64,000 nt of DNA from a virus. The notes beneath the pieces are model-generated. The model was not told where the DNA came from, made no database searches, and saw only the letters and a list, made by a program, of their open reading frames with translations. Below are positions 14,019-22,141 of this stretch, one piece after another; the first letter of the stretch is position 1, and each line of letters starts with the position of its first letter. Where the stretch lies: IMG/VR virus record IMGVR_UViG_3300035695_000002, positions 1-64,000 of that record; one strand, given 5' to 3'. The position numbers and the translations under genes are program-made.

Positions 14019-14134
14019 AAATCACTAAGAAATGGGCAAAAAGGGCTATTTATACAGGAATAGCCTTTTTTATTGTCTATATGACTGTATATTTTTATTT
14101 CCTATATAGGATATTATCACCTTTTATACATTAA
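14015..14134 (+). CDS. Single-pass membrane microprotein, 39 aa
   Basis: ATG 14015 overlaps the previous TGA. MKITKKWAKR is basic, followed by a long hydrophobic/aromatic helix (about 12-32). The topology is clear, but a terminator-like hairpin lies within the ORF, so either the gene is real and read through or it is fortuitous. Confidence 0.5.
   Translation: MKITKKWAKRAIYTGIAFFIVYMTVYFYFLYRILSPFIH
14038..14071 (+). terminator. Terminator-like hairpin inside small ORF
   Basis: GGCTATT (14044-14050) pairs with AATAGCC (14059-14065), flanked by A-run and T6. It is a textbook intrinsic terminator for the 13434 gene but lies within the 39-aa membrane ORF. Confidence 0.65.
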
Positions 14135-14138
14135 AATA

Positions 14139-14567
14139 ATGGAAACTCCAGAGAAGAAGAATTGTATTTTTGCTTATTATAAGAATAATGAGTTTATGGG
14201 GATGAGGTGCGACTCTTTTGGCACTCTTAGAAAGGATTTTGCTAAGGTGTACACTTATTCTCCTGAACAAGTGGAAGTTATAAAAGATAACACAAAGCAT
14301 GAATTAGGGATGTCAGGAACAGCTTTTATGAAACTTATTCTCTCAGATGAACCTGAAATTGTAGAAAAAGTGAATAAAGGAGAATTAGAGAAGAGAGAAT
14401 GGGGTGAATTTGAACTCAGGGTATATAATTGGATGAATAGAGATGAATTCTATGAAATGTGTACACCTGGAGAAGAATGGAAAAGAAATAAGATTATAGA
14501 AGATTTCCTCAAAGAAACTCCTTTGGAAGTGCATAAATTTAAGACAGTATTAGGACAGGAAAATTAA
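14139..14567 (+). CDS. Hypothetical protein, 142 aa
   Basis: Begins METPEKKNCIFAYYKNNEF, with alternating charged helices and a C-terminal EMCTPGEEWKRN segment. The N-terminal strand pattern is like other small phage accessory proteins. No catalytic motif is visible. Spaced 11 bases from the next gene. Confidence 0.7.
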   Translation: METPEKKNCIFAYYKNNEFMGMRCDSFGTLRKDFAKVYTYSPEQVEVIKDNTKHELGMSGTAFMKLILSDEPEIVEKVNKGELEKREWGEFELRVYNWMNRDEFYEMCTPGEEWKRNKIIEDFLKETPLEVHKFKTVLGQEN

Positions 14568-14578
14568 CCAATAGAATT

Positions 14579-15400
14579 ATGTTTAAGAATATGATGAAAC
14601 AAGCAGAAAAAGCAATTACTTCTGCTAGCAAACCTACAATAGCTGTAGTATCACAAAAAAAGGTGATAGAAGAGATTCATGAAACTTTCTTTACAGAAGT
14701 AGATAGACTGTTAGCAGAGGCTAAAATAAGCAAATCTACAGAAACTCAATATGAGGATTTGTTGAAAAAACAAGAAAGATTGAAGAATTTAGGCTTTTCT
14801 CAAACAAAAGAGATGATAGCCGCTCAAGCTGAAATAGCCAGATTAGAAGCTATTAATAAGGAAAATGCTAATAAAGAGACTTTAATTAAGGCTATTGAGT
14901 ATTTCTCAATGAAATACCCTACATATAAGTTCATTACAGAGCAATCAGTAAAGAAAATATGTCAAAAATATGGCCTTATATATGGAGGAATTGATAAATA
15001 CAAAGGTACAGTTCCTGATAGGGCTATTGAGGATATGGAGAGGTTTAAAATTGAAGAAGTTGACGAAGCTTGGATAAAATCTAGTGATTTTGTTGGATTT
15101 CGAGGAATAAGTAACGAGAGAACTTTTGTTTCTCATTACATAGGAACTAAGTCAACTTCAACAAGCGGTCATTATTATCATGAAATATTTTATAAAGCTT
15201 CTTTAGAAATAGCTGCTCCTTTAAGTGATTTTGATACAAGAGGAATGGAGACAAAAGACTTCCAATTATGTAGAATAGAAGTACCAGATCCTATTGTACT
15301 ACAGCCTGTAATGTTCAATAATAACAAATATTATTTAATCGTTACAGCTTGGGGATTGGAAGCTAAAGATGAGCTTGTATTTAATCCTAAAATGAACTAA
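14579..15400 (+). CDS. Hypothetical protein with coiled coil, 273 aa
   Basis: Residues about 30-105 form a long helical/coiled-coil region; the second half is globular (CQKYGLIYGGIDKYKGTVP; DTRGMETKDFQL; EVPDPIVLQPVMF). Homologues of this architecture with the 'YGGxxxYxGxVP' and 'DPIVLQPV' signatures recur in large Bacteroidota phages, with no known function. No signal peptide. Possibly a structural or host-takeover protein. Confidence 0.75.
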   Translation: MFKNMMKQAEKAITSASKPTIAVVSQKKVIEEIHETFFTEVDRLLAEAKISKSTETQYEDLLKKQERLKNLGFSQTKEMIAAQAEIARLEAINKENANKETLIKAIEYFSMKYPTYKFITEQSVKKICQKYGLIYGGIDKYKGTVPDRAIEDMERFKIEEVDEAWIKSSDFVGFRGISNERTFVSHYIGTKSTSTSGHYYHEIFYKASLEIAAPLSDFDTRGMETKDFQLCRIEVPDPIVLQPVMFNNNKYYLIVTAWGLEAKDELVFNPKMN

Positions 15401-15428
15401 TTTATGGAAATCAAAGAATTTTACACTT

Positions 15429-15902
15429 ATGGCAACATTAATTATTACATCAGGACTACCTTTTTCCAAAAGGGACTCTTATGTCAGAAACTTAGACAAA
15501 TCATACACCATTATATCCAGAGAAGTAAGTAGAGGGCACTTATTTGGGTATGATAGAGAAACCTCTACAGCTAGAGAGGTGGAAATCACCAGAGACATGA
15601 AATTTAGGCTAGGGAAAGCTTATTTAAGTGGTTTGGACATATGTTATAATTCAACTAATTGTATGGGATGCTTTATTGATAAACTTATAGCTGAATGTCC
15701 TGCCGAATATGAAATAAGGGTGAAATTCTTTGATTGTTCCATATATAGAGCTATAATAGGTAATATTCTCCAATGGCTTAAGAACAGTAAATGGATACCC
15801 ATAGATGTCCTCTTAGCCTTAAAAGGAGGATATGACACTATCGATAAGGATAAATATAGGGTATTTAACAACGAACTTTCTATAGTTCAAAAACATTGGT
15901 GA
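15429..15902 (+). CDS. Degenerate polynucleotide-kinase-like protein, 157 aa
   Basis: The layout follows phage polynucleotide-kinase/AAA_33 domains: an N-terminal strand and P-loop position (TLIITSGLPFSKRDS), a middle GLDICYNSTNC in place of G-x-x-V-I-x-D-x-T-N, then IRVKFFDCSIYRAI and a PIDVLLALKGGYD tail. The P-loop reads GLPFSKRD where active kinases have GLPGSGKS/T, so nucleotide binding is probably lost or altered. It may be a pseudo-kinase with a binding role. Confidence 0.6.
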   Translation: MATLIITSGLPFSKRDSYVRNLDKSYTIISREVSRGHLFGYDRETSTAREVEITRDMKFRLGKAYLSGLDICYNSTNCMGCFIDKLIAECPAEYEIRVKFFDCSIYRAIIGNILQWLKNSKWIPIDVLLALKGGYDTIDKDKYRVFNNELSIVQKHW

Positions 15903-15903
15903 T

Positions 15904-16140
15904 ATGGAAGAATTAGGAATCATTAAAGGAATTAATGTAGGCATGAGGGATGCTTATAGTCCTATCTGTTGGTTTTCTGTAGATACGCTATCTGGAGGGA
16001 GCTTACAAGTACTTTCTATTGAAGAAATGGCTAAATTAATAGAAAAACACAATATCTACAAACTCTCTGATTTGAATGATAAACCTTGTATAATGAAAAG
16101 AGAAGGTTCGATAATGACATTTATAGGTTTAAAAGTATAA
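15904..16140 (+). CDS. Hypothetical protein, 78 aa
   Basis: Compact alpha/beta protein (MEELGIIKGINVGMRDAYSP...). Begins one base after the kinase-like gene stop, so likely co-translated. No family recognised. Confidence 0.7.
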   Translation: MEELGIIKGINVGMRDAYSPICWFSVDTLSGGSLQVLSIEEMAKLIEKHNIYKLSDLNDKPCIMKREGSIMTFIGLKV

Positions 16141-16142
16141 AT

Positions 16143-16334
16143 ATGGACGAAATATATGAATTTATGGAAGATTGGGACCACCCTAATCTACATGGAGAAT
16201 CTTGGGAATATCATATACTAGAAGCAGCTCATATTTACTATGAGAACCATCCTGAAAGGCGTGTAATGAAGGATAAGAACATTATTTCCAATTATAAGTC
16301 TTGGAAAAGAGAGAAATATGCACCAGAAATGTGA
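16143..16334 (+). CDS. Hypothetical protein, 63 aa
   Basis: ATG 16143 (MDEIYEFMEDWDHPNLHGES) begins just after the previous stop; the upstream in-frame ATG at 16086 would overlap it. Acidic N-terminus, basic C-terminus, with His-Glu-rich HGESWEYHILEAAH. Function unknown. Confidence 0.65.
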   Translation: MDEIYEFMEDWDHPNLHGESWEYHILEAAHIYYENHPERRVMKDKNIISNYKSWKREKYAPEM

Positions 16335-16340
16335 AATATT

Positions 16341-16484
16341 ATGAAACCTTATGGAAGTTTAGCCAATAAAGCAAAACAATGGTATTATTGGGGAGACAAG
16401 ATACCTAAGAAATTTAGAAGGTATTTCAATAAAGCTGCTCGTAAACTATTTAAGTTCAAAATATATAAAGAATCATCTATATGA
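16341..16484 (+). CDS. Basic hypothetical peptide, 47 aa
   Basis: ATG 16341, ending TGA over the next ATG. Very basic with aromatic residues (WYYWGDKIPKKFRRYF). Likely nucleic-acid or membrane-surface binding, by composition only. Confidence 0.55.
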   Translation: MKPYGSLANKAKQWYYWGDKIPKKFRRYFNKAARKLFKFKIYKESSI

Positions 16485-17041
16485 ATACATATTTGAATAA
16501 AATCAAGAAAACTCCTTCCATAGAACAGAAAACGTTTGTTAGAGACTATTTGGCTACATTTTTTAGTGGTTATAATGTTCTACATGGATTAGCAGGTCCT
16601 AACATAAATAGTTATATTAAATGGGCTATAGCACATAAATTTAAGGAAATTAACATTTATGAGAAGGATAGGAATATAATGATAAAACAATTAGGGGAAA
16701 TTAGAGGGAAAGTTCCTATTTCCCTTAAATTGGGGGATATTAACAATGTAACGCCTGAAGAAGGCGTTTTTTATGACCTAGACTATTGTTGCACTGTAAA
16801 TGCTGTAGAGGAGGCTGTTAGAAAGTTTGATAAAAACAACTTTATAATGACCTTCTCTAGGAGACTTGTAGGGAATAAGACAATAGACAGGTTTTTTGAA
16901 ATAAGAAATGAAATAGTGAAGGTTAAAAAGGAATTATTATTCCCCATAGAGCATACAAGATATGCTACAAATAGAGGGGGATATATTTATGCTCCTTATT
17001 TCGATACTTCTGCAATGTGTTGTATAGCTAAAATAAACTAA
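16481..17041 (+). CDS. Rossmann/methyltransferase-like hypothetical protein, 186 aa
   Basis: HGLAGPNINSYIKWA followed by INIYEKDRNIMIKQL (about residues 50-75) has the order of a SAM-binding loop and the acidic end of strand 2. GVFYDLDYC at about 95 would be strand 4. The glycine-rich loop is weak (GLAGP), so a divergent or inactive methyltransferase fold is only suggested. A conserved C-terminal GGYIYAPYFD segment follows. No target domain. Confidence 0.55.
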   Translation: MNTYLNKIKKTPSIEQKTFVRDYLATFFSGYNVLHGLAGPNINSYIKWAIAHKFKEINIYEKDRNIMIKQLGEIRGKVPISLKLGDINNVTPEEGVFYDLDYCCTVNAVEEAVRKFDKNNFIMTFSRRLVGNKTIDRFFEIRNEIVKVKKELLFPIEHTRYATNRGGYIYAPYFDTSAMCCIAKIN

Positions 17042-17043
17042 TT

Positions 17044-17283
17044 ATGAATATATTTAAAAAGATAAATATTCCCACAGGAGACACTAAAGAGTTAGTTGCT
17101 TTAGAGAATTGGACAGTAAAATGGAGGTCTAGATATGGTGATTTCAGCCATGAGACTACTGAAGAATGTGAAGTATTTACATCAAGAGAAGATGCTAATC
17201 AATTTGCTGAAGCCTTAAGAGATGCATTTAAATTACTCAAATATTCTAATGGAACTGAAGTAAATGTTAAAAGAACGAAATAA
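17044..17283 (+). CDS. Hypothetical protein, 79 aa
   Basis: Small alpha/beta protein: VKWRSRYGDFSHETTEECEVF followed by a helix (REDANQFAEALRDAFKLLKY). The strand-strand-helix order resembles small phage DNA-mimic or single-fold accessory proteins, but nothing specific is shared. Confidence 0.7.
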   Translation: MNIFKKINIPTGDTKELVALENWTVKWRSRYGDFSHETTEECEVFTSREDANQFAEALRDAFKLLKYSNGTEVNVKRTK

Positions 17284-17284
17284 T

Positions 17285-17551
17285 ATGAAACTAAAATTTT
17301 GGACACCTGAAGAAACTAACAGGCTTACAGAGCTTGTAAGAACATGTAAAACTAAACAAGAAGCTTTTAGAACTCTGTCTAAGGAGACAAAAAGGAGTAC
17401 TGGATGTATTCTACAAAAATACTACTCTATATCTGGAGAAGGAAAAAGAAAACCAGCAAAGCAATCTATACAGCTTCCAGAGGGATTTGAATTTAATTTT
17501 GTCCCTAAGAGAGCAACAATGCAGAAAAATAGTGTAACTTTGTATTTTTAA
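17285..17551 (+). CDS. Myb/SANT-like DNA-binding protein, 88 aa
   Basis: FWTPEETNRLTELVRT, then TKQEAFRTLSKETKRS and TGCILQKYY, give three helices with the aromatic spacing of a Myb/SANT domain (first Trp at about residue 5). The tail is basic. ATG 17285 is chosen over upstream ATG 17264, which overlaps the previous gene. Its 3' end contains the -7-like TAACTTTG at 17535, so it may lie next to a regulated promoter of the replication operon. Confidence 0.7.
   Translation: MKLKFWTPEETNRLTELVRTCKTKQEAFRTLSKETKRSTGCILQKYYSISGEGKRKPAKQSIQLPEGFEFNFVPKRATMQKNSVTLYF
17535..17542 (+). promoter_or_regulatory. Possible -7 box before structured leader
   Basis: TAACTTTG matches TAnnTTTG exactly, 15 bases before the structured element at 17558. 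No TTTG lies 19-20 bases upstream, so only half of the promoter is visible. Confidence 0.35.
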
Positions 17552-17557
17552 AGAAAT

Positions 17558-17682
17558 AAACTACGGGCGGCTCCCTTCCTCCCAAGAAAGTAGAGAGTAA
17601 ATAGGAAGTAATTTTAAATACAACCTATAGAAGAGTTAAGGCTGACCTTAAAGCATCGTATTACAGGGGGCGAAAGTAGTTT
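17558..17682 (+). ncRNA. Structured leader RNA candidate before polB operon
   Basis: AAACTAC (17558-17564) pairs with GTAGTTT (17676-17682), closing a 125-base fold. Inside are CTTCCT/AGGAAG (17575-17580 with 17603-17608) and TTAAGG/CCTTAA (17636-17641 with 17646-17651, CTGA tetraloop). The closing helix runs into T6, so the whole structure has the outline of a terminator or attenuator. It lies in the 170-base gap before the 17722-polB operon and has no ORF. Confidence 0.55.
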
Positions 17683-17721
17683 TTTATTATCTTATTAGAA
17701 ACCAATTAAACAAACAAAATT

Positions 17722-18174
17722 ATGGGAAAATTTAGATTAAATAGAGAGCAATTCAATAAATGGATAAAAGCTCTTAACTCAGGGAGATATAAACAGACAA
17801 CAGGACAATTACAAGATGAACATGGATATTGTTGTCTAGGAGTGGCATGTAAAGTGTTAATTCCTAAAAAGAAGCTTGTATTTGCGGAAGAAGGTGAATT
17901 TAACGATGAAGGAGAAGAAATATTCAAAAATACAGGATTGTTAGAAGGATATGAGCCAAAAGAACAACAATATGCTCCTAAATGGCTTGTAGATATAAAC
18001 AAAGATTTTGAAAATAAATACAGGGACGAGGATGGACATTTAAAAAGTTTAATAAACTTAAATGATGATGAGGGATATTCTTTCAAACAAATAGCAGAAG
18101 CTTTACAATTTACTTATCCTGAAAGAAAGAAAGCTAAAATATCTACTAAAAAACTGGTTAAAAAGAAGAAATAA
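17722..18174 (+). CDS. Hypothetical phage protein, YCCLGV family, 150 aa
   Basis: The signature W-x-x-A-L-x-S-G-x-Y-x-Q-T (residues about 12-27) followed by YCCLGVACKV and a C-terminal LINLNDDEGYSFKQIAEAL marks a family widespread in phages with unknown function. It is a paralogue of the 28754 protein. A Lys-rich tail (KKLVKKKK) is specific to this copy. First gene of the replication operon, directly before polB. Confidence 0.8.
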   Translation: MGKFRLNREQFNKWIKALNSGRYKQTTGQLQDEHGYCCLGVACKVLIPKKKLVFAEEGEFNDEGEEIFKNTGLLEGYEPKEQQYAPKWLVDINKDFENKYRDEDGHLKSLINLNDDEGYSFKQIAEALQFTYPERKKAKISTKKLVKKKK

Positions 18175-18175
18175 T

Positions 18176-20164
18176 ATGGATATAAAGGTTTTTTGCGGAG
18201 ATGTGGAAACATTAAAAGAACAATTTCTAATAGAAATCTTTATTCCAAAAACACAGGAATGGAAGGAGTTTGGTGTAAATAAATATGAGAACACACTAGA
18301 CTCCTTCCTTAAGTTTATAGAAGAATATAAAGAATACTATTTTGTTTCCTATAATGGACTTAGATTTGATAGTATTGTTGTAGAATACATAGTTAGAAAT
18401 CATGATAAATGGATAGATTGTAGCAATTTAGAGATATGTGCTAAAATATGCCAAAAAGCTCAAGATGTCATAGATGATGCCAATTATGAACTATTTCCTG
18501 AATATAGAGAATTTGAGCTATGTTTGAAGCAAATAGATTTAATGCGTGTCTCACATTTTGACAATAAAAACAGACTCGTCAGTCTTAAAAGATTGGAATT
18601 TGAGCTGGATTTAGAGAATATTGAAGAAATGCCTATTCACTTTCTAAAAGAAGGACTTACTATTGAGGAGGTGAATACAGTGAAATCTTATTGTAAGTCA
18701 GATGTTTGGGCTACTTATCAATTTTGGTTAGTATGTATAGGAGAAACCTCACATCCCATGTATAAGGAGAATAACCAAATACAGCTTAGGATGGATATTG
18801 AAACTGAATTTGGCATAAAATGCATGAATTTCTCAAATGCTAAAATCGGTGATGAAATCATTAAAAAATACTATTGTGAGACAAAAGGAATAGAATATAG
18901 AAATCTGCCTAAAAAGGGGATGTTCAGAAAGTCTATATTTTTGAAGAATTGTGTTCCTAAGAGTATAATATTTGAAACCAATCAATTACAGCTCTTTTTA
19001 AAGGAAATTAAAGCTAAAGAGCTTAAAATGAATGAGGACTTTGAGCATACAATTGAATTTTATGGTCAAAAATACACATTTGCTAAAGGAGGACTTCATA
19101 ATGTAATAGATGGTAAAACCTATGTTTCTGATGAAAATAATGATATTGTTGATATAGATGTAAGTGGATTCTATCCTGCTTCTATTATTAATGAAGCCTA
19201 CTATCCATATCATCTAGGAAAAGAGTTTCTAGTAGGGTATTCTAAGGTGTATTACAAAAGAATAGAGCTTAAACCATTAGCCAAGAAAGATAAGCGAATT
19301 AAGGGCATTGTGTTGGGTTTAAAGGAAGCAGGAAATTGTCCCTATGGTAAGAGTAGTGATATGCAAAGTTGGCTGTATGACAAGCAAATGACTCTTAGTG
19401 TCTGTATAACTGGAGAGCTATCCCTTTTGATGCTAATAGAGAAATGTGAATTAAGCGGCATTAAATGCATAATGGCTAATACTGATGGATGCTCATTTAT
19501 TGTTCCTAAGAACAAGTATGAAATATTCACTAATATTAAGAAAAAATGGCTTGAGAAAATATCAAATAGACTTTCCTATGAAACAGAGGAGGTGAAATAT
19601 GAAAAAATGGTGTTTTCTAACGTCAATTCTTATTTAGCTATTAAAGCGAACGACACTTCTGAAGACAGAGTTAAACTAAAAGGGGAATTTTTAAAGGATT
19701 GCGAGCTTCATAAGAACAAATCCAACCGCATAATAGCAATAGCACTAGAAAAGTGGTATGTAGATGGTATAAACATTGAAGAAACCATAAGAAACCATAA
19801 GAATATATACGATTTTTCTGCTAGAGCCAAAAGTAGCAAAGATTTCCATTATGAAGGAATATCCTCCAAAGGAACTAATATTTATAGGAAGCTAATAAGA
19901 TATTACATTTCTAATGAAGGGGAAAAACTCCTAAAAATAAAGAACCCTGAATGTTTAACAAATGCTGCTCCTGTTAGCCAAGTGAATGCAGGAGAATGGC
20001 TAGCTACCGTGTGTAATTTTCTTCCAAAAACAACAAAAATAGAAGATTGTAATTTAAATTACAGCTTCTACATTCAGAAAACACAAGAAATTTTAGATAA
20101 GATCAAATTAGAGGGCAAGAAAGCAGCTAAAAAACAACCAATTAACCAAACATCTCTATGGTGA
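18176..20164 (+). CDS. polB: Family B DNA polymerase with 3'-5' exonuclease, 662 aa
   Basis: Replicative polymerase. The exonuclease domain shows Exo I (FCGDVETL, D9/E11), Exo II (SYNGLRFDS, N60/D65) and Exo III (SYCKSDVWATY, about 167-177). Polymerase motif A is DIDVSGFYPASI (about 325), motif B is KEAGNCPYG (about 382-390) and motif C is ANTDGCSF (about 434). In motif C the first Asp of DTD is replaced by Asn while the second, catalytic one is kept. Its length is short for cellular PolB and typical of the compact phage forms. It overlaps the next gene by 7 bases and leads the helicase/primase module. Confidence 0.92.
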   Translation: MDIKVFCGDVETLKEQFLIEIFIPKTQEWKEFGVNKYENTLDSFLKFIEEYKEYYFVSYNGLRFDSIVVEYIVRNHDKWIDCSNLEICAKICQKAQDVIDDANYELFPEYREFELCLKQIDLMRVSHFDNKNRLVSLKRLEFELDLENIEEMPIHFLKEGLTIEEVNTVKSYCKSDVWATYQFWLVCIGETSHPMYKENNQIQLRMDIETEFGIKCMNFSNAKIGDEIIKKYYCETKGIEYRNLPKKGMFRKSIFLKNCVPKSIIFETNQLQLFLKEIKAKELKMNEDFEHTIEFYGQKYTFAKGGLHNVIDGKTYVSDENNDIVDIDVSGFYPASIINEAYYPYHLGKEFLVGYSKVYYKRIELKPLAKKDKRIKGIVLGLKEAGNCPYGKSSDMQSWLYDKQMTLSVCITGELSLLMLIEKCELSGIKCIMANTDGCSFIVPKNKYEIFTNIKKKWLEKISNRLSYETEEVKYEKMVFSNVNSYLAIKANDTSEDRVKLKGEFLKDCELHKNKSNRIIAIALEKWYVDGINIEETIRNHKNIYDFSARAKSSKDFHYEGISSKGTNIYRKLIRYYISNEGEKLLKIKNPECLTNAAPVSQVNAGEWLATVCNFLPKTTKIEDCNLNYSFYIQKTQEILDKIKLEGKKAAKKQPINQTSLW

Positions 20165-20415
20165 TAAGTAGTAAATTTGTAAGAATTAGAAAACCTCATA
20201 GATGTTGGGGTTGTGCTATAGAATTTCCCAAGAACACCTTTATGGAGGCTCTTAATTGGGTGGAGGATGGAATAACCACCTATTATTGGTGTGAAATATG
20301 TAATGAATATTGGAAGAAGTATATGGATGGAGAATCGGACGGCATTTCTATGGGAGATTTAGCTGGAGAAGACCATTATCGAAATTTCAAAAAAGAAAAA
20401 CTAACTTTAACATGA
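20158..20415 (+). CDS. Zinc-finger protein, 85 aa
   Basis: HRCWGCAIEF (CxxC) and YWCEICNEYW (CxxC) form a two-knuckle zinc ribbon; WVEDGIT lies between. Such small zinc proteins frequently accompany phage replication genes; the role is unknown. It overlaps both polB and the AAA ATPase start, so it is tightly coupled. Confidence 0.8.
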   Translation: MVISSKFVRIRKPHRCWGCAIEFPKNTFMEALNWVEDGITTYYWCEICNEYWKKYMDGESDGISMGDLAGEDHYRNFKKEKLTLT

Positions 20416-21503
20416 AAGAAATAAAACCTCATCACATTGACACATTTAATAATGGAGCATTTATTCCTAATATGTTCCTATTGGATGGAAATCCTACAAA
20501 ATGTATAACAGATGTGACAATTTCAGTAGATTATGACATAGACATTAAAAAGCTTGTAAAAGAGCTTGAAAAACTGTCTTTTTATATATTATTCAATAAG
20601 ATAAATTATGTAAAAAGGGATATTGAGCAAACTTCAGAAAGAGGATGGGTTAATCCTATTGATTCTCTCCCTGAATATCTAGCAAATGAACAGGGAACAT
20701 GTGTAATAGAATTCCATGCTTTTTATGAAGGAAGTAATGACAGTAACATTGTGATATGTTATATTGATAGTTATGATGCAAAGGATGTCACTAGTCTTCT
20801 ATTGAAATATAAGAAGAAAAAAGGAGAAAATCGTCATAATATATCATTCATTATAAAGAACAATAGAGGCCTTAGTCTAATAGAGAAACCTATTAGAAAG
20901 GAAAATATCCCCTTGGAAAACTACGATTTTACATTTTCTTATGAAAAGCTATTAAAATCATGTAATTCTCCAGATGGAGGACTAATATTGTTTTCGGGCA
21001 TACCAGGTACAGGAAAATCATGGTTTATTAGGCACTTAATAAGTGTTGTTAATAAGAAGTTTGTATATATTCCCACTAACACTGCTTCTATACTATCAGA
21101 TGAGGGATTTCTTCCGTTTGCCATTGAAAATTTAAAGGATTGTATATTAGTAATAGAAGATGCTGAAACTGTACTCATAGACAGACAGAAGGATATGAAT
21201 AGTGCGGCCTCTACAATACTAAATGTAACAGATGGTATATTAGGAGAAATATTGAATGCTAAAATATTAGCCACTATAAACGTAGCTGAAAATATAGACC
21301 ATGCTTTATTGAGAAAAGGTAGGCTTTTAGCTAAAGTGAACTTTGACAAACTTCCAACAGACAAGGCTAACATTGTATTAAAAAGGCTGAAAAAGAAGAA
21401 TGTGGTAGAAGAACCCACTATATTAGCTGATTTGTATACAATGGGAGAAGATAATGGAGGAGAGAATAGGAAAGAAAGAAAAATAGGATTTAGAGTAAAA
21501 TAA
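20412..21503 (+). CDS. AAA ATPase, 363 aa
   Basis: Walker A GIPGTGKSW (about 196-204), Walker B CILVIEDAE (about 244-252), a polar sensor ATINVAEN and the basic RKGRLLAKVNF segment define an AAA module with Bcs1-like spacing. The N-terminal 190 residues are a separate beta-rich domain. ATG 20412, overlapping the upstream TGA, is preferred over a long out-of-phase extension from 20310. Located between polB and the DnaB-like helicase; it may load or remodel replication proteins. Confidence 0.85.
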   Translation: MKEIKPHHIDTFNNGAFIPNMFLLDGNPTKCITDVTISVDYDIDIKKLVKELEKLSFYILFNKINYVKRDIEQTSERGWVNPIDSLPEYLANEQGTCVIEFHAFYEGSNDSNIVICYIDSYDAKDVTSLLLKYKKKKGENRHNISFIIKNNRGLSLIEKPIRKENIPLENYDFTFSYEKLLKSCNSPDGGLILFSGIPGTGKSWFIRHLISVVNKKFVYIPTNTASILSDEGFLPFAIENLKDCILVIEDAETVLIDRQKDMNSAASTILNVTDGILGEILNAKILATINVAENIDHALLRKGRLLAKVNFDKLPTDKANIVLKRLKKKNVVEEPTILADLYTMGEDNGGENRKERKIGFRVK

Positions 21504-21505
21504 CT

Positions 21506-21592
21506 ATGGCAACTGTAATATTTTTATTGTTATTTATGCTCCTTCTCACTATATTTACGCATAATAAACCTAAAGGAGGGCTTGAAACATGA
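21506..21592 (+). CDS. Membrane microprotein, 28 aa
   Basis: ATG 21506 follows the previous stop by 2 bases and the TGA overlaps the next ATG. One hydrophobic helix (about 3-18) with a basic tail. The perfect fit between two genes supports coding. Confidence 0.5.
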   Translation: MATVIFLLLFMLLLTIFTHNKPKGGLET

Positions 21593-21843
21593 AGGTGAGA
21601 AGGGAAAATTTAGCCAATCATCTTATTTCTTATCAACTAAAGATGATTGATAAGACTCCTAAAGATGCTTTTAAGGATAAGGAATGGTCATATAAATGGA
21701 CCATTCCTGAAGCCAAATATAAAGAATTTAGGAAATATGCATTAAATACTATTATGAAGGTGCTTAAATGTTCTCCTAGGAAAGCTAGAGGTATATTTGG
21801 AGCATTATATTTTTGTTTTGGACTTAATATTGAAAAATCATGA
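21589..21843 (+). CDS. Hypothetical protein, 84 aa
   Basis: Helical basic protein (MKVRRENLANHLISYQLKM; CSPRKARGIFGAL). The start resembles proteins of the 'first residues contact DNA' type, but no family is known to me. Coupled by ATGA to genes on both sides. Confidence 0.7.
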   Translation: MKVRRENLANHLISYQLKMIDKTPKDAFKDKEWSYKWTIPEAKYKEFRKYALNTIMKVLKCSPRKARGIFGALYFCFGLNIEKS

Positions 21844-22139
21844 AACTGACAAAAAAAGAAAGAAATAAGTATTATAAGAGAGCTATACGAAGAGTAAAGA
21901 AAGGCAAACATTATGAAAGATTTATATGTATAGCTCTTAGAAATATAGTTAATGATGATAAAGATGGATATTTTATATCATCAAGCGAAATTCCTGTAAT
22001 ATTTAAAGAGTTTGGTAAGAGAATAACTAAAATGGGGGAGTGTTGGATAAGTGGAAGATGGTGGCCTGAAGAAGATATTAAAAGCAGAGTTAAAGTACTT
22101 AATCAATGTATTAAAGAAACTAATCCTAAAACCAAATAA
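21840..22139 (+). CDS. Hypothetical protein, 99 aa
   Basis: Basic N-terminal helix (KKERNKYYKRAIRRVKKGKHYERF) then mixed alpha/beta with WISGRWWPEEDIKSRV. Resembles small phage proteins with a C-terminal W-x-x-x-x-x-x-R motif; no assignment. Confidence 0.7.
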   Translation: MKLTKKERNKYYKRAIRRVKKGKHYERFICIALRNIVNDDKDGYFISSSEIPVIFKEFGKRITKMGECWISGRWWPEEDIKSRVKVLNQCIKETNPKTK

Positions 22140-22141
22140 CT

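Noticed and set aside
20310-20411. Longer N-terminus for the AAA ATPase starting at 20310
   Set aside because: This stretch is read in another frame by the zinc-finger gene, its translation is basic low-quality sequence, and ATG 20412 has the usual ATGA overlap.
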